64,000 bases of DNA from Bromus sterilis (Eukaryota; Streptophyta; Magnoliopsida; Poales; Poaceae): assembly GCA_950022295.1 (NCBI GenBank), contig OX465598.1, positions 93,162,001 through 93,226,000 on the forward strand, written 5' to 3'. The notes under the pieces were generated by a model, which saw only the letters and a program-made list of their open reading frames with translations, was not told the origin of the DNA and did no database searches. The first letter of the stretch is position 1, and each line of letters starts with the position of its first letter. This document shows positions 34,163 through 46,683 of the stretch, piece after piece. The position numbers and the translations under genes are program-made.

Positions 34163-36988
34163 TCTTTTGCTTTATGCCCAGCTTAAAGGCGTAAAAGAAA
34201 GTGCTTGTTGGGAAGCAACAAAAGATGTTTTTACTTCTGTTTTTAGTGGTCTTTATGATTGTTACTACTGTAGCAAGATCATTGTATCTTTATTTTCAAG
34301 CTTTGTGCCAAGTTATAGCCTCTTATGATAAGGGAAGCAAAAGTTGTGACATGCTGTCCAGAAAACAGATTCTGTCTGCTTGAAGGAGAAATCAAAACTA
34401 ATCACCAGTTCATCTTTCTGAGCTGAATTTTTTACACGGCATGCTCTATACAACTGTGAAACTTTCATATGTTTTGAGTTTTTTTATTTGAGTTACAGAA
34501 GTACCCCAAAAAAATTCTCTATTACCTGCCTTTCTGTTTTTCACAAATTCTACCACGTTTTTCCTTTCCTTACTTTTGCAAACCTTAAGCTTACTTTTTC
34601 TTTGCAAAAACCTTTTGGCTATCTTGAGAAACAATAGCTCTTCAAGAATATCTTTATATCCAGTGGGGAAAAATTATTTTATTAAGGGTACTAACCTCTC
34701 TAATCAGCTTATGATGAGTTATGTATGAAGGGAGTTTTCAAGTGTGCGAGGGAAGATGATGAAAGAAGATTCGGGAGTGTCAAACGCTCAAGCTTTGGGA
34801 TGCCCCCATGCATACCCAATAAATATACAAGGAGACTCAAGCGTCTCAGCTTGGGGATTCACCCATGCATCCCCTTCTCCATCAACAATCATCAGTTCGT
34901 CCTTCGTCTCACTATATTTTTATCACTTCATGCGTTATGTGCTATGCTTGGAGCGTCTCGCTCTTAGGTTTCCTTTTTAGTTTTCTTTAGAATTGTTTGC
35001 TGTTCATAACAAGTTAGACCCCAGCCTACTTTGTGTGGGAGAGAAACACGCTCCACTCCAATCTAGAACACATCATAGGATTTTTCATGCTTATATTTCT
35101 GCTGTTGCGTGTTCTTTATCTTTTCGTAGCTACTGCCATGTTTAGGTTTAGTTTTAGTTTGTCTTCATCAAGAGCCTTGGATTTTGTTTAGTTTGTTGCT
35201 GGAACTCTCTTTAGTTTTCATGTTTATCTTGTTAAGAGAGTTGGTTGTTGCATTGAGTTGTGTCTTATCTTGAAGTAGGTAATTGAGGTTGCTATTCAAT
35301 TGTAGTAGTAACTTGCAATAGTTTTGAGGTATTGTTGTGAGTAATGTTTGAACTTATGGTGTCAAGAGCTCTAGCCTATTAGTGATAGGTGTCGTATTTT
35401 TGTCAATCCGTGTTTATTTTCAAAACCTACAAAAACTAGTTGAGAACTCTAGCTACTAGATGGACCACTAATCTTTGGAGGGATCGGATATTATAGTACA
35501 CTCACGTACCATGAGTCGAGGATGCGCAAGGATAACCAAACCCCCATGCACTTCTGCTCGGGGTACTTGTCTCTTTGTGAACCTCCTTATTAGATTGAGA
35601 GTTACCGATAATAAGTGCATGATTTCTTCGGACTAATGTAAGTATTGAAAGTTGACACTTCCACCTCCTCATATTTGCTAACCTCTTCGGTACCGTGCAT
35701 TGCCCTCTTCTCACTTCGAGAGTTGGCGTCCACCTTCGCCGGTGCATCCAATCCCTTGGCATGATACACTCTGTCATCATAAACCTCCCTATATATTTCC
35801 TCAAAACAACCACCATACCTACCTATCAAGGCATTTCCATAGCCTTTCCGAGATATATTTCCATGCAACATCCACCTCTTCATGACTTGATCTTCATGTC
35901 ATACATGTTCCTGCTACACTGGCAGAGGCATGAATTTACATACATCATGATAGCCACATCTTCTTTGTGTTGAGTACCTTGTAAAGTGTGAAGATCTTCT
36001 ATACTTTCTTGTAAAATAGAGTGTTTCCCTTAAGTGATGAAAAGATCCCAAAGTGGACAAATTAAAAGATCCCAAAGAGGACAAATGAGAGTTAAATAGA
36101 AAGAGCCATTGAGGCCACCGAAAAAATAGAAAAAATATAAAAAGGAGAAAAATAAATAAAAAGAGAGAAAGGGGCAACACTACTATTCCGTTTGAAAGAT
36201 CCACACTCGTTCTCCCTCTTATCTTGTACTCCATAGAGATGATCATCTATGCATATAGCTATGTGGGGACCTTCACACTATAAAACTTGGCTTGCATATT
36301 CCAAGGATAAGCCTCCTCAAACGAGCTGTAGGTCTTCATGAACGAGCAAGTTGGATGCACCCCCACTAGTTCAATTGGAGAGCTTACCTTAGCTCATATG
36401 TGCATCTGTTGCATGGAAATCCCTACTCCTCACATCATATCTATCATTTGGCCTTCTCGCCTATGATTGTCCTCATTGATGTGAGCCTTTCTCACCCTTT
36501 TTGTCCTCCTCCTCCTCCACCATACTTCTCTCTTTGCCATCCTAAGTGTCAACTCTCGTGCTTACGCTCATCTATTGCATGAGTGCTCAAAATATCGAAA
36601 ATGAGTGGATCAAATTGACTTGTACCTAGCTAGTGGTTTGGGGACGAGTCAAGATAAGATTCCTAATAAGACCAAGTGTGAAACTTTAGTAGATTGAGTT
36701 CTCAACAAAATTATTTTTTCTCGCGTATTCCCATATCCCCCTTCTTGCACGCAAACACCATTTGGAGACATTCGAGTCACGGACAGCGAGAGCTCTTGCA
36801 CCTAATGTTCTTATGTTGCTTGTTTCAATGCTAATATAAACTCTTGCATGTTATGACTTGAATTGAATCACATACCTTGATTGCTTTACTTTAAAAGTTC
36901 TTATATGGTTGCTAGCATGTCACCACAGAAATTATGCTTGTTATCATTTACCTACTCAAGGACGAGAAAAAATTAAGCTTGGGGATGT
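34163..36988 (+). mobile_element. Non-coding interior of element C
   Basis: About 2.8 kb without protein homology. It is homologous to the 3' interiors of elements B, D, E and G, including the TGCTGTCCAGAAAACAGATT stretch (34353), the TAGCTATGTGGGGACCTTC stretch (36255) and an A-rich tract at 36115-36170. It ends in the polypurine tract AAGCTTGGGGATGT before the 3' LTR. The recurrent antisense ORF is at 35602-35883. Confidence 0.75.
35602..35883 (-). other. Recurrent antisense ORF in element C
   Basis: This 94-codon minus-strand ORF starts MKRWMLHGNISRKGYGN. It matches the D and E copies through DANSRSEKRAMHGTEE and is then shifted relative to the E copy. No domain is recognised. Confidence 0.3.
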
Positions 36989-37823
36989 TGATACGTCCCA
37001 AACGTATCTATCATTTCTGCTTGCTCCATGCATGTGTTTGTGTGATATTGCTATGATCTAGATACACTTTCATACAGTTTTGATCATATTTGGACTAACT
37101 TATTAACTCAGTGCAACCCAGTGCCAGTTCCTGTTTTGTGCAGTTTTCTATTCCAGGTTTCCCCCATATTAAAAATGATCCAAAAATTCGGGAAAATCTG
37201 ATAAAAAATTAGCGCAACGGAACCTTCCGGAATCACCAAAGTGGGGCTAGAGGGCCACCACCAGAGACCCATGCAGCCACCTGGCGCGGCCTAGGGCTTG
37301 ACCGCGCCAGGGGCGCGCCTGTACCCCTGGTGGCCGCCATGTCTGCCCCCCTTCGCCTATTTATTCTCCGTGACGCGAAACCTTCGAGGACAGAACCCCT
37401 TTTCGCGATATCGCCTCTGTTCCACCGCCGCCGCGCTTACAAGATCGGGAGCGCCAGCAGACCTCTTCCCGGCACCCTGCCAGAGGGAAGATTGACCTCC
37501 GGGAGCTTTCCCTCTACCATGGACGCTTCCCGGATGTGTCGTGAGTAGTCTCCCTTGGACCATCGGTCTGTGATCAGTAGCTATGCGATGTTCTCCTACC
37601 CTCTTTGTTCTTCATGGTTTAGACCTCGTGAGCTGCCCTATATGATAGAGGCACATATGTAATTTTCTTCTGTTGCTATGCTGAGTTTGCTGGGATCTGA
37701 TGTATTATGAGACTATGTTCAGATTGTGATTGAGTAATATATTTGGTTCTTATCTTTTATATTTTTTCCTAAGTAATTCTTGCATGTTCTCCGTTGTTCT
37801 TTATTGCTTTGGCCAAGTAGTAG
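36989..37823 (+). repeat. 3' LTR of element C, truncated
   Basis: The LTR starts TGATACGTCCCAAACG and matches the other plus LTRs until GGCCAAGTAGTA at about 37822. There a different LTR-like sequence begins. The last half of the LTR, and any right target duplication, are gone. Confidence 0.88.
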
Positions 37824-38245
37824 TGACGAGGATCAGCCTCGACAAATCCCATGGTCAGGGACCCTGGGTTAGTCATAGAGAAGGAACAGGTTGGACGATA
37901 CTCGTCGGCTAACAGGAGAAGCACTTCCTGCTCGATATTATTGCGTGAGGGGGCGATTACAATGGAGGCCAAGGCGAGTTCTCTCAAGGCCAGGAGAGTA
38001 GATAGGATCTTGGATATTCGAGATGTCTCCCCTCCCAGCCTTTATATACTAGGCTAGGTCTCTGGGAGTCCGTCCAAGATTACAGAGATAATTTCCTAGT
38101 CCTAGTCTTGCCTTGTGCGCCAAGTCGTTCCTTCCATACCAGTCGCGGACTCCTATGTTGGTTTCTTTATTGAGCCAGTCGTGGGCCTGTCGAGGCTTTC
38201 CAGCGGGCCTTCTGTCTTCACGCACACCAGGTATCCTCACACACA
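37824..38245 (-). repeat. Short 422-bp LTR-like insert, no matching TSD
   Basis: TG at 37824 (TGACGAGGATCAG) and CA at the right end (CTCACACACA) with a central TATATA near 38044 suggest a short LTR; the minus strand would start TGTGTGTGAG. The flanks AGTAG and GGACT do not match. The left flank is an Athila-like LTR and the right flank an Athila-like interior, so it sits at a rearrangement point. Its family is unknown to me. Confidence 0.45.
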
Positions 38246-39425
38246 GGACTTGATCTTCATGTCATACACGCTACTTGCTTGATTGATGAGTCGCATGCTA
38301 GTTGGTCCTTGCCCTAATCATTGCTACATGACGCGCTAGTATCATTGCATATCCTGCTACACTAGCAGAGGCATACATTTGCATACATCACGATATTTAC
38401 ATCTTCTGTATGATTTTAGTACTTTGTAAAGCGTGAAAGATCTTCTATACCTTTTGTAATATATATAGAGTGTTGCCCCTGAAGTGAGGAAAAGATCCCA
38501 AAGAGGAAAAAATTAAAAGATCCCAAAGAGGAAAAATGAGAGAAATAGAAAGATACATTGAGGCCACCAAAAAATAGAAAAAATAGAAAAAGAAATAAAA
38601 AGAGAGAAGGGGCACACTACTATTCCTTTTGAGAGATCCAAACTCGTACTCCATCTTATATCTTGTACTCCATAGAGATTATCATTCATGCATATAGCTA
38701 TGTGGGGACCTTCACGCTATAGAACTTGGCTTGTATATTCCAATGATGAGCCTCCTCAAATGAGCTCTAGGTCTTCTTGAGCAAGCAAGTTGGATGCACC
38801 CCCACTAGTTCCATTGGAGATCTTACCTTAGCTCATATGTGCATCCATTGCATGGCAATCCCTACTCCTCACATCAAATCTATCATTTGGCTTTCTCTCG
38901 CCTATGATTTTCCTCATTGATGTGAGACTTTGACACCTTTTTTGTCTTCCTCCTCCACCATATTCTCTCTTTGCCATCCTATGTGTCAACTTTCTTGCTT
39001 ACGCTCATCCATTGCATGAGTGCTCAAAATGTCGAAAAGGAGTGGATCATTTTGACTTGTACCTGGCTAGTGGTCTGGGGATGAGTCAAGATAAGATTCC
39101 AAAGAAGACCAAGTGTGAAACTTTAGTAGATTGAGTTCTCAACACAAATATACTTCTTCTCGTATATCCCTATCCCCTTTCTTGCAAGCAAACACCATTT
39201 GGAGACATTCGAGTCACGGACAGCGAGAGATCTTGCACCTTTATGTTCTTATGTTGCTTGTTTCAATACTACATATAGATTCTTGTCTGTTATGACTTGA
39301 ATTGAATTACATGCCTTGATTGCTTTACTTAAAAGTTCTTATATGGTTGTTAGCATGTCACCACAGAAATTATGCTTTTATCATTTACCTACTCGAGGAC
39401 GAGCAGGAATTAAGCTTGGGGATGT
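38246..39425 (+). mobile_element. 3' interior remnant of an Athila-like element (left part of B)
   Basis: Homologous to element B's own interior from about 44250 to 45436. It starts within GACTTGATCTTCATG and ends with the polypurine tract before the LTR at 39426. No ORF of interest. It makes the LTR at 39426 a 3' LTR for this remnant and at the same time a 5' LTR for the following interior. Confidence 0.8.
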
Positions 39426-41104
39426 TGATACGTCCAAAACGTAAATATAATTTCTGCTTGCTCCATGCCTCTTTTGTGTGATATTGCTATGATATTGATG
39501 AACTTCCATACACTTTTGATCATATTTAGACTAACCTATTAACTCAGTGCACACCAGTGCCAGTTCCTGTTTTCTGCTGTTTTACTATTTCAGGTTTCCC
39601 CCATATTAAAGGTGCTCCAAAAATTTGGGAAAAATCCAATAAAAATTAGCATAGAGGAAGCTTCCGAAATAACCAAGGGGGGCCAGAGGGCACCCACCAG
39701 GGCCCCAGGCGCCCTCCCGGTGCGCCCCAGGGTGGGGCCGCGCCAGGGGGCCGCCTGGACCCCTGGTGCCCCCTGGCTACCCCCCTTCGCCTATTTATTC
39801 CCCGTGACGCAAAAACCCAGAGACGGGAACCATTTTTCGCGATCTCTCCTCTGTTCCGTCGCCGCCGCGCTTCCAAGATCGGGAGCACCAGAAGACCTCT
39901 TCCCGGCACCTTTCCGGAGGGAGGAACCACCTCCGGGAGCTTCTGCACCACCATGGATGCTTCCCGGATGAACCGTGAGTAGTCCACCTTGGACAATGGG
40001 TCTATGATCAGTAGCTATGTGATGTTCTCCTCCCCTCTTTGTTCTTCATGGATTAGACCTCGTGAGCTTCCCTACATGATCGAGGCACATATGTAATATT
40101 TCTGTTGTTGCTATGCTGAGTTTGCTGGGATCCGATGGAATATGAGATTATGTTCAGATTGTGTTTGAGTAATATATTTGATTCTCCTCTTTTATATTTA
40201 TGTTCTTGAGTAATTCTTGCATGTTCTCCATTGATGTTTATTGCTTTGGCCAAGTAGTAGGTAGTGACTCCAAGAGGGAGCGTTATGCATGATTGTGGGT
40301 TCATGCCCCCCGATGACTAGCTTGCGTGACAGAAACATGAGTCTAGGGGATGTGCTGTTGCCACAAGGGGGAAAACAACGGTGCTTGTACTTGCGGGTGC
40401 AAGGATTGTTTACATTACGCAAAGTTCTTTAATGCAGTTGTCTGTTGCTTTGAGTTTACACTTTGGGTGGGATTCGCAACTTAATACCAGCGAGATGTTC
40501 TGCATAGATATCTCAAGGTGGATGATTAGTAGGTAGATGCAGATGGATTTCGGTCTACTTGTCTTGGCGCACCACCCATGCTTTTGAGCCTCTTCCTTTC
40601 TTTATAGCATAATTAGCATTGGTTTGCGCACATAATCCTGTAAATTGCCCAGCTGTAATTTGTTTACCTCGCATGGCTATTTTATCGTCTTTTGGGAGAG
40701 AGACATCACTAGTGAACATCATAGGACCCCGGTCCATATTTCCAATACTGTTTACACCCACTATCAATTTACTGCTTTATTTACTTTTCCATTGCTATCA
40801 CCATCATTATTATCCCGTGTGTTTTGTCCTTTGTAAACAACAAGGCCGGAGGAATTGACAACTCCTCTGTACTCGTTGGGAAGAAAAGTTATTTGTTGTG
40901 TGTGCAGGTCCAGGTGAAGTAAGCAACCTTGAGTTGTGAATGGCGCCATTGTTCACTTCACCACCTTCTTGTATCTGTTGGATTCCTGTTGGTTCGATAT
41001 TCATCCTTAGAATCTTCGCTAAGGGAAATTTGCCGCGACGCTACATCTCACCTCCCACTTTGGGTAAACCAACGAGGGGCGAGAAGTAAAATCTCGCGAC
41101 ATCA
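39426..41104 (+). repeat. Complete Athila-like LTR shared by two interiors (element B)
   Basis: A 1679-bp LTR from TGATACGTCC to CGCGACATCA. It is preceded by a polypurine tract and followed by a primer site. TATTTATTCCCC near 39792 is the likely TATA region. Its end segment contains TGGCGCCATTGTTCAC at 40941, resembling a primer site. Confidence 0.92.
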
Positions 41105-41114
41105 AAGAAATTTC

Positions 41115-41132
41115 TGGCGCCGTTGCCGGGGA
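41115..41132 (+). promoter_or_regulatory. Primer-binding site of element B
   Basis: TGGCGCCGTTGCCGGGGA, ten bases after the LTR end with spacer AAGAAATTTC. This is the Athila-type site. Confidence 0.92.
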
Positions 41133-41276
41133 CTCCACTCTTCAAGATAGGGGAGTTGCACACTATCTTTTATCTTTGCTTTTTAGTTGTGTCAGTTTAC
41201 CTTTCAGTTTTTGTCTTCGTGTCCTTTATCAAAAATCCAAAAAAAATAGTATGTCTAGTTCCTTACTTGCCAATCA

Positions 41277-42382
41277 ATGTCTGACTTCTTTGAAACCAGA
41301 TCTTATTGGCATGGAGGATTCACGGAGGATCAACAAAAGTGGTACAAGGAACACCGCTTGTCTCAAAAGGGGATACACTTATGGAAACAAATACACCAGT
41401 TGTATGAGTATGCTAGAAACTTGTGCTCAATATATAACATATCTTGCTGCAGGGATGAATCTTGTTGCTTTATGAGGCACAAATACCTTGCTTTCCAATG
41501 TGAGTACAATGATGATGAAACCTTGTCTTCTTATGCTAAGAGAAACTATGATTTTATGATGTAGAGGAAATAGAAGAATTTGTTGCTTATAAGGGTGCTT
41601 ATGAAATTACTTCTCTTCTCAAAAATATTGATGATGCCCCTTACAAATCTGAGAGCCTTGCTATACTTAACTATTGTTTGGAAAATTACGATGCAAATTA
41701 TTATATTACTGATCATCTTGAGAGAATCTCTCCCCCAAAGGAAGAGACTAATGATTTGCAGGACTCTATGGAAGAAGAAATTGCTGAACCTGAAAGCTCC
41801 TTGGATGAAAAAGAGGAGGAGAGTGACGAACAAAAGGAGGAAGAATGGAGCTATCCATGTCTACCTTCTAATGAGAGTAACTCTTTGAATCTTACCTTAT
41901 ATGAGTATTATGATCCTATGGATTCTTTTGAAATATACCTTTTTGATGAAGTTGATGCCTTCTATGCTTATGGCCGTGATGCCACTATGGATGATGCTTA
42001 CGGAGATGAACTTGCTATAGTTCCTCATGTTAAGCATGAATTTTTTTCTATTTCACCCACGCTTGATTGTCCTATTATCCTTTTGAAATATCCAACTCAT
42101 ATTCCGGAGAATTGTGCTCTTATTAAGGCTCAATGTGATGGGATGCATTTATCTTATGTTCCTAAAGACCGTGTTAAAAATTATACACGTGTGCTTGTAG
42201 GTCAAGAACAACATGATTTATGTGATAGTTATATTCTTGATGTTTTTCATGATACTACTGAAAATTATTTTGAGAGAGGAAAGTTTGGTTGTAGAAACTC
42301 TCATGTTACAAAAACTCCTCTCTTTATGTGGAAAGTTTTGAAAATTTTCTTGTCCCACCTTCCTATGCTTATCTCTTTGTGA
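41277..42382 (+). pseudogene. Unknown ORF of element B, one frameshift
   Basis: The frame starts at 41277 with MSDFFETRSYWHGGF and contains a Cys-rich stretch (LCSIYNISCCRDESCCF) before breaking at about 41556. One missing base there explains the shift; the second frame continues from about 41557 through LENYDANYYITDHLERIS, an acidic region (MEEEIAEPESSLDEKEEE) and a Tyr/Asp-rich region (LTLYEYYDPMDSFEIYLF) to 42382. The total is about 368 residues. I see no capsid, zinc-knuckle, protease or RT motif and cannot name it. It occupies the gag position of a non-autonomous Athila-like element, unlike the gag-like ORFs of C, D and E. Confidence 0.6.
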
Positions 42383-45300
42383 TTCTTTGATTTATTTTCT
42401 TACAAGAAGCCAATGCATAGGAAGTGGGTTAGGCTTAAATGTGTTTCATATTTGCTTCTTGATGCTCTCTTTTGCTTCAAATTCTTATTCTTATGAGAGC
42501 ACCTTTTATAATCCTTATGCCTAGCTTAAAGGCATAAAAGAAAGCGCTTTCGGGAGGCAGCCCGCAACGAATTTAGGTTTTCCTTTTTGTTTTTCTTCTG
42601 TTTTTAGTGGTCTTTATGATTATTACTACTGTAGCAACATCATTGTATCTTTACTTTTCAAGCTTTGTGCCAATTATAGCCTCATATGACAAGGGAAGTG
42701 AAAGTTGTGACATGCTGTCCAGAAAACAGATTCTGTCCACGTGACGAGAAAAATCACAGAAAAATCCCAGTTCATCTTTTTGAGCTGAATTTTTTTTACA
42801 CAGCGTGATCTATACAATTACGGAACTTTCGTATGTTCTGAGTTTTTTTATTTGAGTTGCAGAAGTATCCCTAAAAAATTCTTTACTACCTGTTGGTCTG
42901 TTTTCACAGTTTCTGTCCTGTTTTGCCTTTTCTTCGTTTTGCGAACCTTATGCTTGCTTTTTCTTTGTGAAAACTTTTTGCAAATCTTGAGAAACAATAG
43001 CCCTTCAAGAATATCTTTATTTCCAATAGAGAAAAATTATTTTATTATGGGTAATAAGCTCGCTAATCAGATTATGATGAGTTATGTATGAAGGGAGTTT
43101 TCAAGTGTGCGAGGGAAGACAATGAAAGAAGATTCAGGAGTGTCAAGCGCTCAAGCTTGGGGATACCCCCATGCATCCCCAAGAAAAATTCAAGGAGACT
43201 CAAGTGTCTAAGCTTGGGGATGCCCCCGTGACATCATCCATCAACAATTATCAGTTCGTCTTTTGTTTCACTATATTTTTATCACTTCATGCATTATGTG
43301 CTATGCTTGGAGCGTCTTGGTCTTAGGTTTTATTTTTAGTCTTATTTAGTTTTTCTTGCTGTTCAAAACAAGTTAGAACCCAGCTTTTTTTGTGTGGGAG
43401 AGAAACACGCTCCACTTCCAAAATCTAGAACACAACATAGGATTTTTCATGCTTATGTTTGTTGTGTGGGTTCTTTATCTTTTTCATAGCTACCGTCATG
43501 TTTTACTCTTAGCTTTCATGCTTATATTTTCAAAGAGCTTTTTGTTTAGTTTGTTGCTGGAACTCTCTTGAGTTTTCATGTTTATCTTGTTTAGAGAGTT
43601 TGCCTGTTGCACTGAGTTTTGTGTGTTGACTTGAAGTAGGTAATTGAGGTTGCTATTCTTTTGTAGTAGTAACTTGCAATAGTTTTGAAGTATTGTTCTG
43701 AGTAATGTTTGGACTTTTGGTGTCAAGAGCTTTAGCCTATTAGTGATAGATGTCGTTTTCTGGGCAATCCGTGTTTATTTTCAAAACTTACAGAATTAGT
43801 TGAGAACTTCAGCTACTAGATGGATCACTACTCTTCTGAGGGGTCGAATATTAGAGTACACTCACGTACCATGAGTCGAGGATGCGCAAGGATAACCAAA
43901 CCCCCATACACTCCTCCTCGGGTTACTTGTCTCTTTGTGAAACCTCCTTATTATATTGAGAGTTACCAATAATAAGTGCATGAGTTCTTCGGACTAATGT
44001 GAGTATTCAAAAGTTCACACTTCCACCTTCCCATATTTTTCTAGCCTCTCCTGTGCCGTGCATTTCTTTCTTCTCACTCCGAGAGTTGGCGTCCACCTTC
44101 GCCGGTACATCCAAACCCTTGGCACGCTACACTCTGTCATCATAAACCTCCTTATATCCTTCCTCAAAACAGCCACCATACCTTCCTATCAAGGCATTTC
44201 CATAGCCTTTCCGAGACACATTACCATGCAACATCCACCTTCTCATGACTTGATCTTCATATCATACATGATACTTGCTTGATCGATGAGCCGCATGCTA
44301 GTTGGGACTTTCCCTAATCATTGTTACATGATGCGCTAGTATCATTGCATATCCTGCTACACTGGCAGAGGCATACATTTGCATACATCATGATAGTTAC
44401 ATCTTCTTTATGATTTGAGTACTTTGTAAAGTGTGAAAGATCTTATATACCTTTTGTAATATATAGAGTGTTGCCCCTAAAGTGAGGAAAATATCCTAAA
44501 TAGGACAAAATTAAAAGATCCCAAAGAGGACAAATGAGAGAAATAGGAAGAGCCATTGAGGCCACAAAAAAAATACAAAAAATAAAGAAAAAAGAGAAAA
44601 ATAAATAAAAAGAGAGAAGGGGGCACACTACTATTCCTTTTGAGAAATCCACACTCGTACTCCCTCTTATATCTTGTACTCCATAGAGATTATCATTCAT
44701 GCATATAGCTATGTGGGGACCTTCACGCTATAGAACTTGGCTTGTATATTCCAATGATGAGCCTCCTCAAATGAGCTCTAGGTCTTCTTGAGCAAGCAAG
44801 TTGGATGCACCCCCACTAGTTCCATTGGAGAGCTTACCTTAGCTCATATGTGCATCCGCTGCATGGCAATCCCTACTCCTCACATCATATCTATCATTTG
44901 GCTTTCTCTCGCCTATGATTGTCCTCATTGATGTGAGCCTTTCACACCTTTTTTGTCTTCCTCCTCCACCATATTCTCTCTTTGCCATCCTAAGTGTCAA
45001 CTTTCTTGCTTACGCTCATCCATCGCATGAGTGCTCAAAATGTCGAAAAAGAGTGGATCATTTTGACTTGTACCTGGCTAGTGGTCTGGGGATGAGTCAA
45101 GATAAGATTCCAAAGAAGACCAAGTGTGACACTTTAGTAGATTGTGTTCTCAACACAAAAATACTTTTTCTCGTATATCCCTATCCCCTTTCTTGCACGC
45201 AAACACCATTTGGAGACATTCGAGTCACGGACAGCGAGAGCTCTTGCACCTTTATGTTTTTATGTTGCTTGTTTCAATACTAAATATAGACTCTTGCCTG

Positions 45301-45436
45301 TTATGACTTGAATTGAATTACATGCCTTGATTGCTTTACTTAAAAGTTCTTATATGGTTGTTAGCATGTCACCACACAAATTATGCTTTTATCATTTACC
45401 TACTCGAGGACGAGCAGGAATTAAGCTTGGGGATGT
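42383..45436 (+). mobile_element. Non-coding interior of element B
   Basis: Three kilobases with no protein homology, colinear with the interiors of C, D, E and G. It includes AAGAAAGCGCTTTCGGGAGGC (42539), an A-rich tract (44570-44620) and the polypurine tract before 45437. The recurrent antisense ORF at about 43860-44250 is interrupted by TAG. Confidence 0.75.
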
Positions 45437-46038
45437 TGATACGTCCAAAACGTATCTATAATTTATGCTTGCTCCATGCCTCTTTTGTGTGATATTGCTA
45501 TGATATTGATGAACTTCCATACACTTTTGATCATATTTGGACTAACCTATTAACTCAGTGCACCCCAGTGCCAGTTCCTGTTTTCTGTTGTTTTTCTATT
45601 TCAGGTTTCCCCCATATTAAAGTGCTCCAAAAATTCGGGAAAATCCAATAAAAAAATCAGCGTACAGGAAGCTTCCGGAATCACCGAGGGGGGGCCAGAG
45701 GGGACCCACCAGGGCCCCAGACGCCCTCCCGGCGCGCCCCAGGGTGGGGCCGCGCCAGGGGGCCTCCTGGACTGGTGGCCCCCCTGGCTACCCCCCCCCT
45801 CGCCTATTTATTCCCCATGACGCAAAAACCCCGAGACGGGAACCCTTTTTCGCGATCTCTCCTCTGTTCCGACGCCGCCGCGCTTCCAAGATCGGGAGCA
45901 CCAGAAGACCTCTTCTCGTCACCCTGCCGGAGGGAGGAACCACCTCCGGGAGCTTCTCCACCACCATGGATGCTTCCCGGATGAACCGTGAGTAGTCCAC
46001 CTTGGACCATGGGTCTATGATCAATAGCTATGTTATGT
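45437..46038 (+). repeat. 3' LTR of element B, truncated
   Basis: Matches the LTR at 39426 from TGATACGTCC through the TATTTATT region to about GCTATGTTATG. It is then replaced at about 46038 by unrelated gypsy DNA. The LTR's last two thirds are missing. Confidence 0.88.
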
Positions 46039-46615
46039 ACTCCTCTGACGCGAGTAATCTCGCGAGTGCATGTTCGCCTTTTGTGTGAGGGAGCACCTGA
46101 AACTCTGTAAGTGCGAGTAGTTTACTCGAGCATAACCTCATCTTCTGGGTGAGGGAGCACCCGAACTCTCAAGTTTTTCGTCTTTTACTTTTGTTTTTGA
46201 ATAAAGATACTCCCGATGGGAGTAAAAAGATTTTGGAATCAGAATATTTTGGCACTGAGAGATAAGTAACCTTTTCCAGTCTTTTGTTTTTTCCCGATTG
46301 TTTTTATCTTGATCCGTCCTTCTTGGAACGTCGCGTTGATGGTCCTTGTCATGCTATTTGATGACCTATGATTATGCTTGGTCTTTGATCCGTCGCGTCT
46401 TCTAGCCATGATGACGACTTGGACGTCGTGCTGCCCGATGGATTTCCATGGTGTGCATGGGAAAGAGGCGAGATTTGACGCCTCCTTTAAGTATTCCTGA
46501 CCGTGTGGAGGCATCTTTTCTTGGAATTCGTAATGCTCGATGTGTTTGGTCTTTGATTTAATGATGGCGCCCCCTGGGCTTCTGTGTTTTTTCCTGGTTT
46601 GCCCCTGGGTTGTGC
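46039..46615. other. 3' non-coding region of gypsy H, upstream of the B3 gene
   Basis: No ORF of note. It contains two copies of GTGAGGGAGCACC about 70 bp apart (46086, 46152) and the hairpin-like ACTCCCGATGGGAGT at 46211-46225, which recurs at about 47733 and 47874. It is either the remains of the 3' LTR or the 3' untranslated region of gypsy H; the LTR end itself is not identifiable. Confidence 0.45.
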
Positions 46616-46623
46616 TATAAATA
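46616..46623 (+). promoter_or_regulatory. TATA box of the antisense B3 gene
   Basis: TATAAATA lies 68 bases before the ATG at 46684. The intervening leader is short and rich in C and T, as in many plant promoters, and the ATG context is CCCATGGCT. The arrangement suggests an independent promoter directed against the retrotransposon. Confidence 0.65.
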
Positions 46624-46683
46624 CCTGTTGCTTTATTGCCTGGGCTTGGTCATCCATTCTTCTCCTATCTTCTTCTTCTTCCC

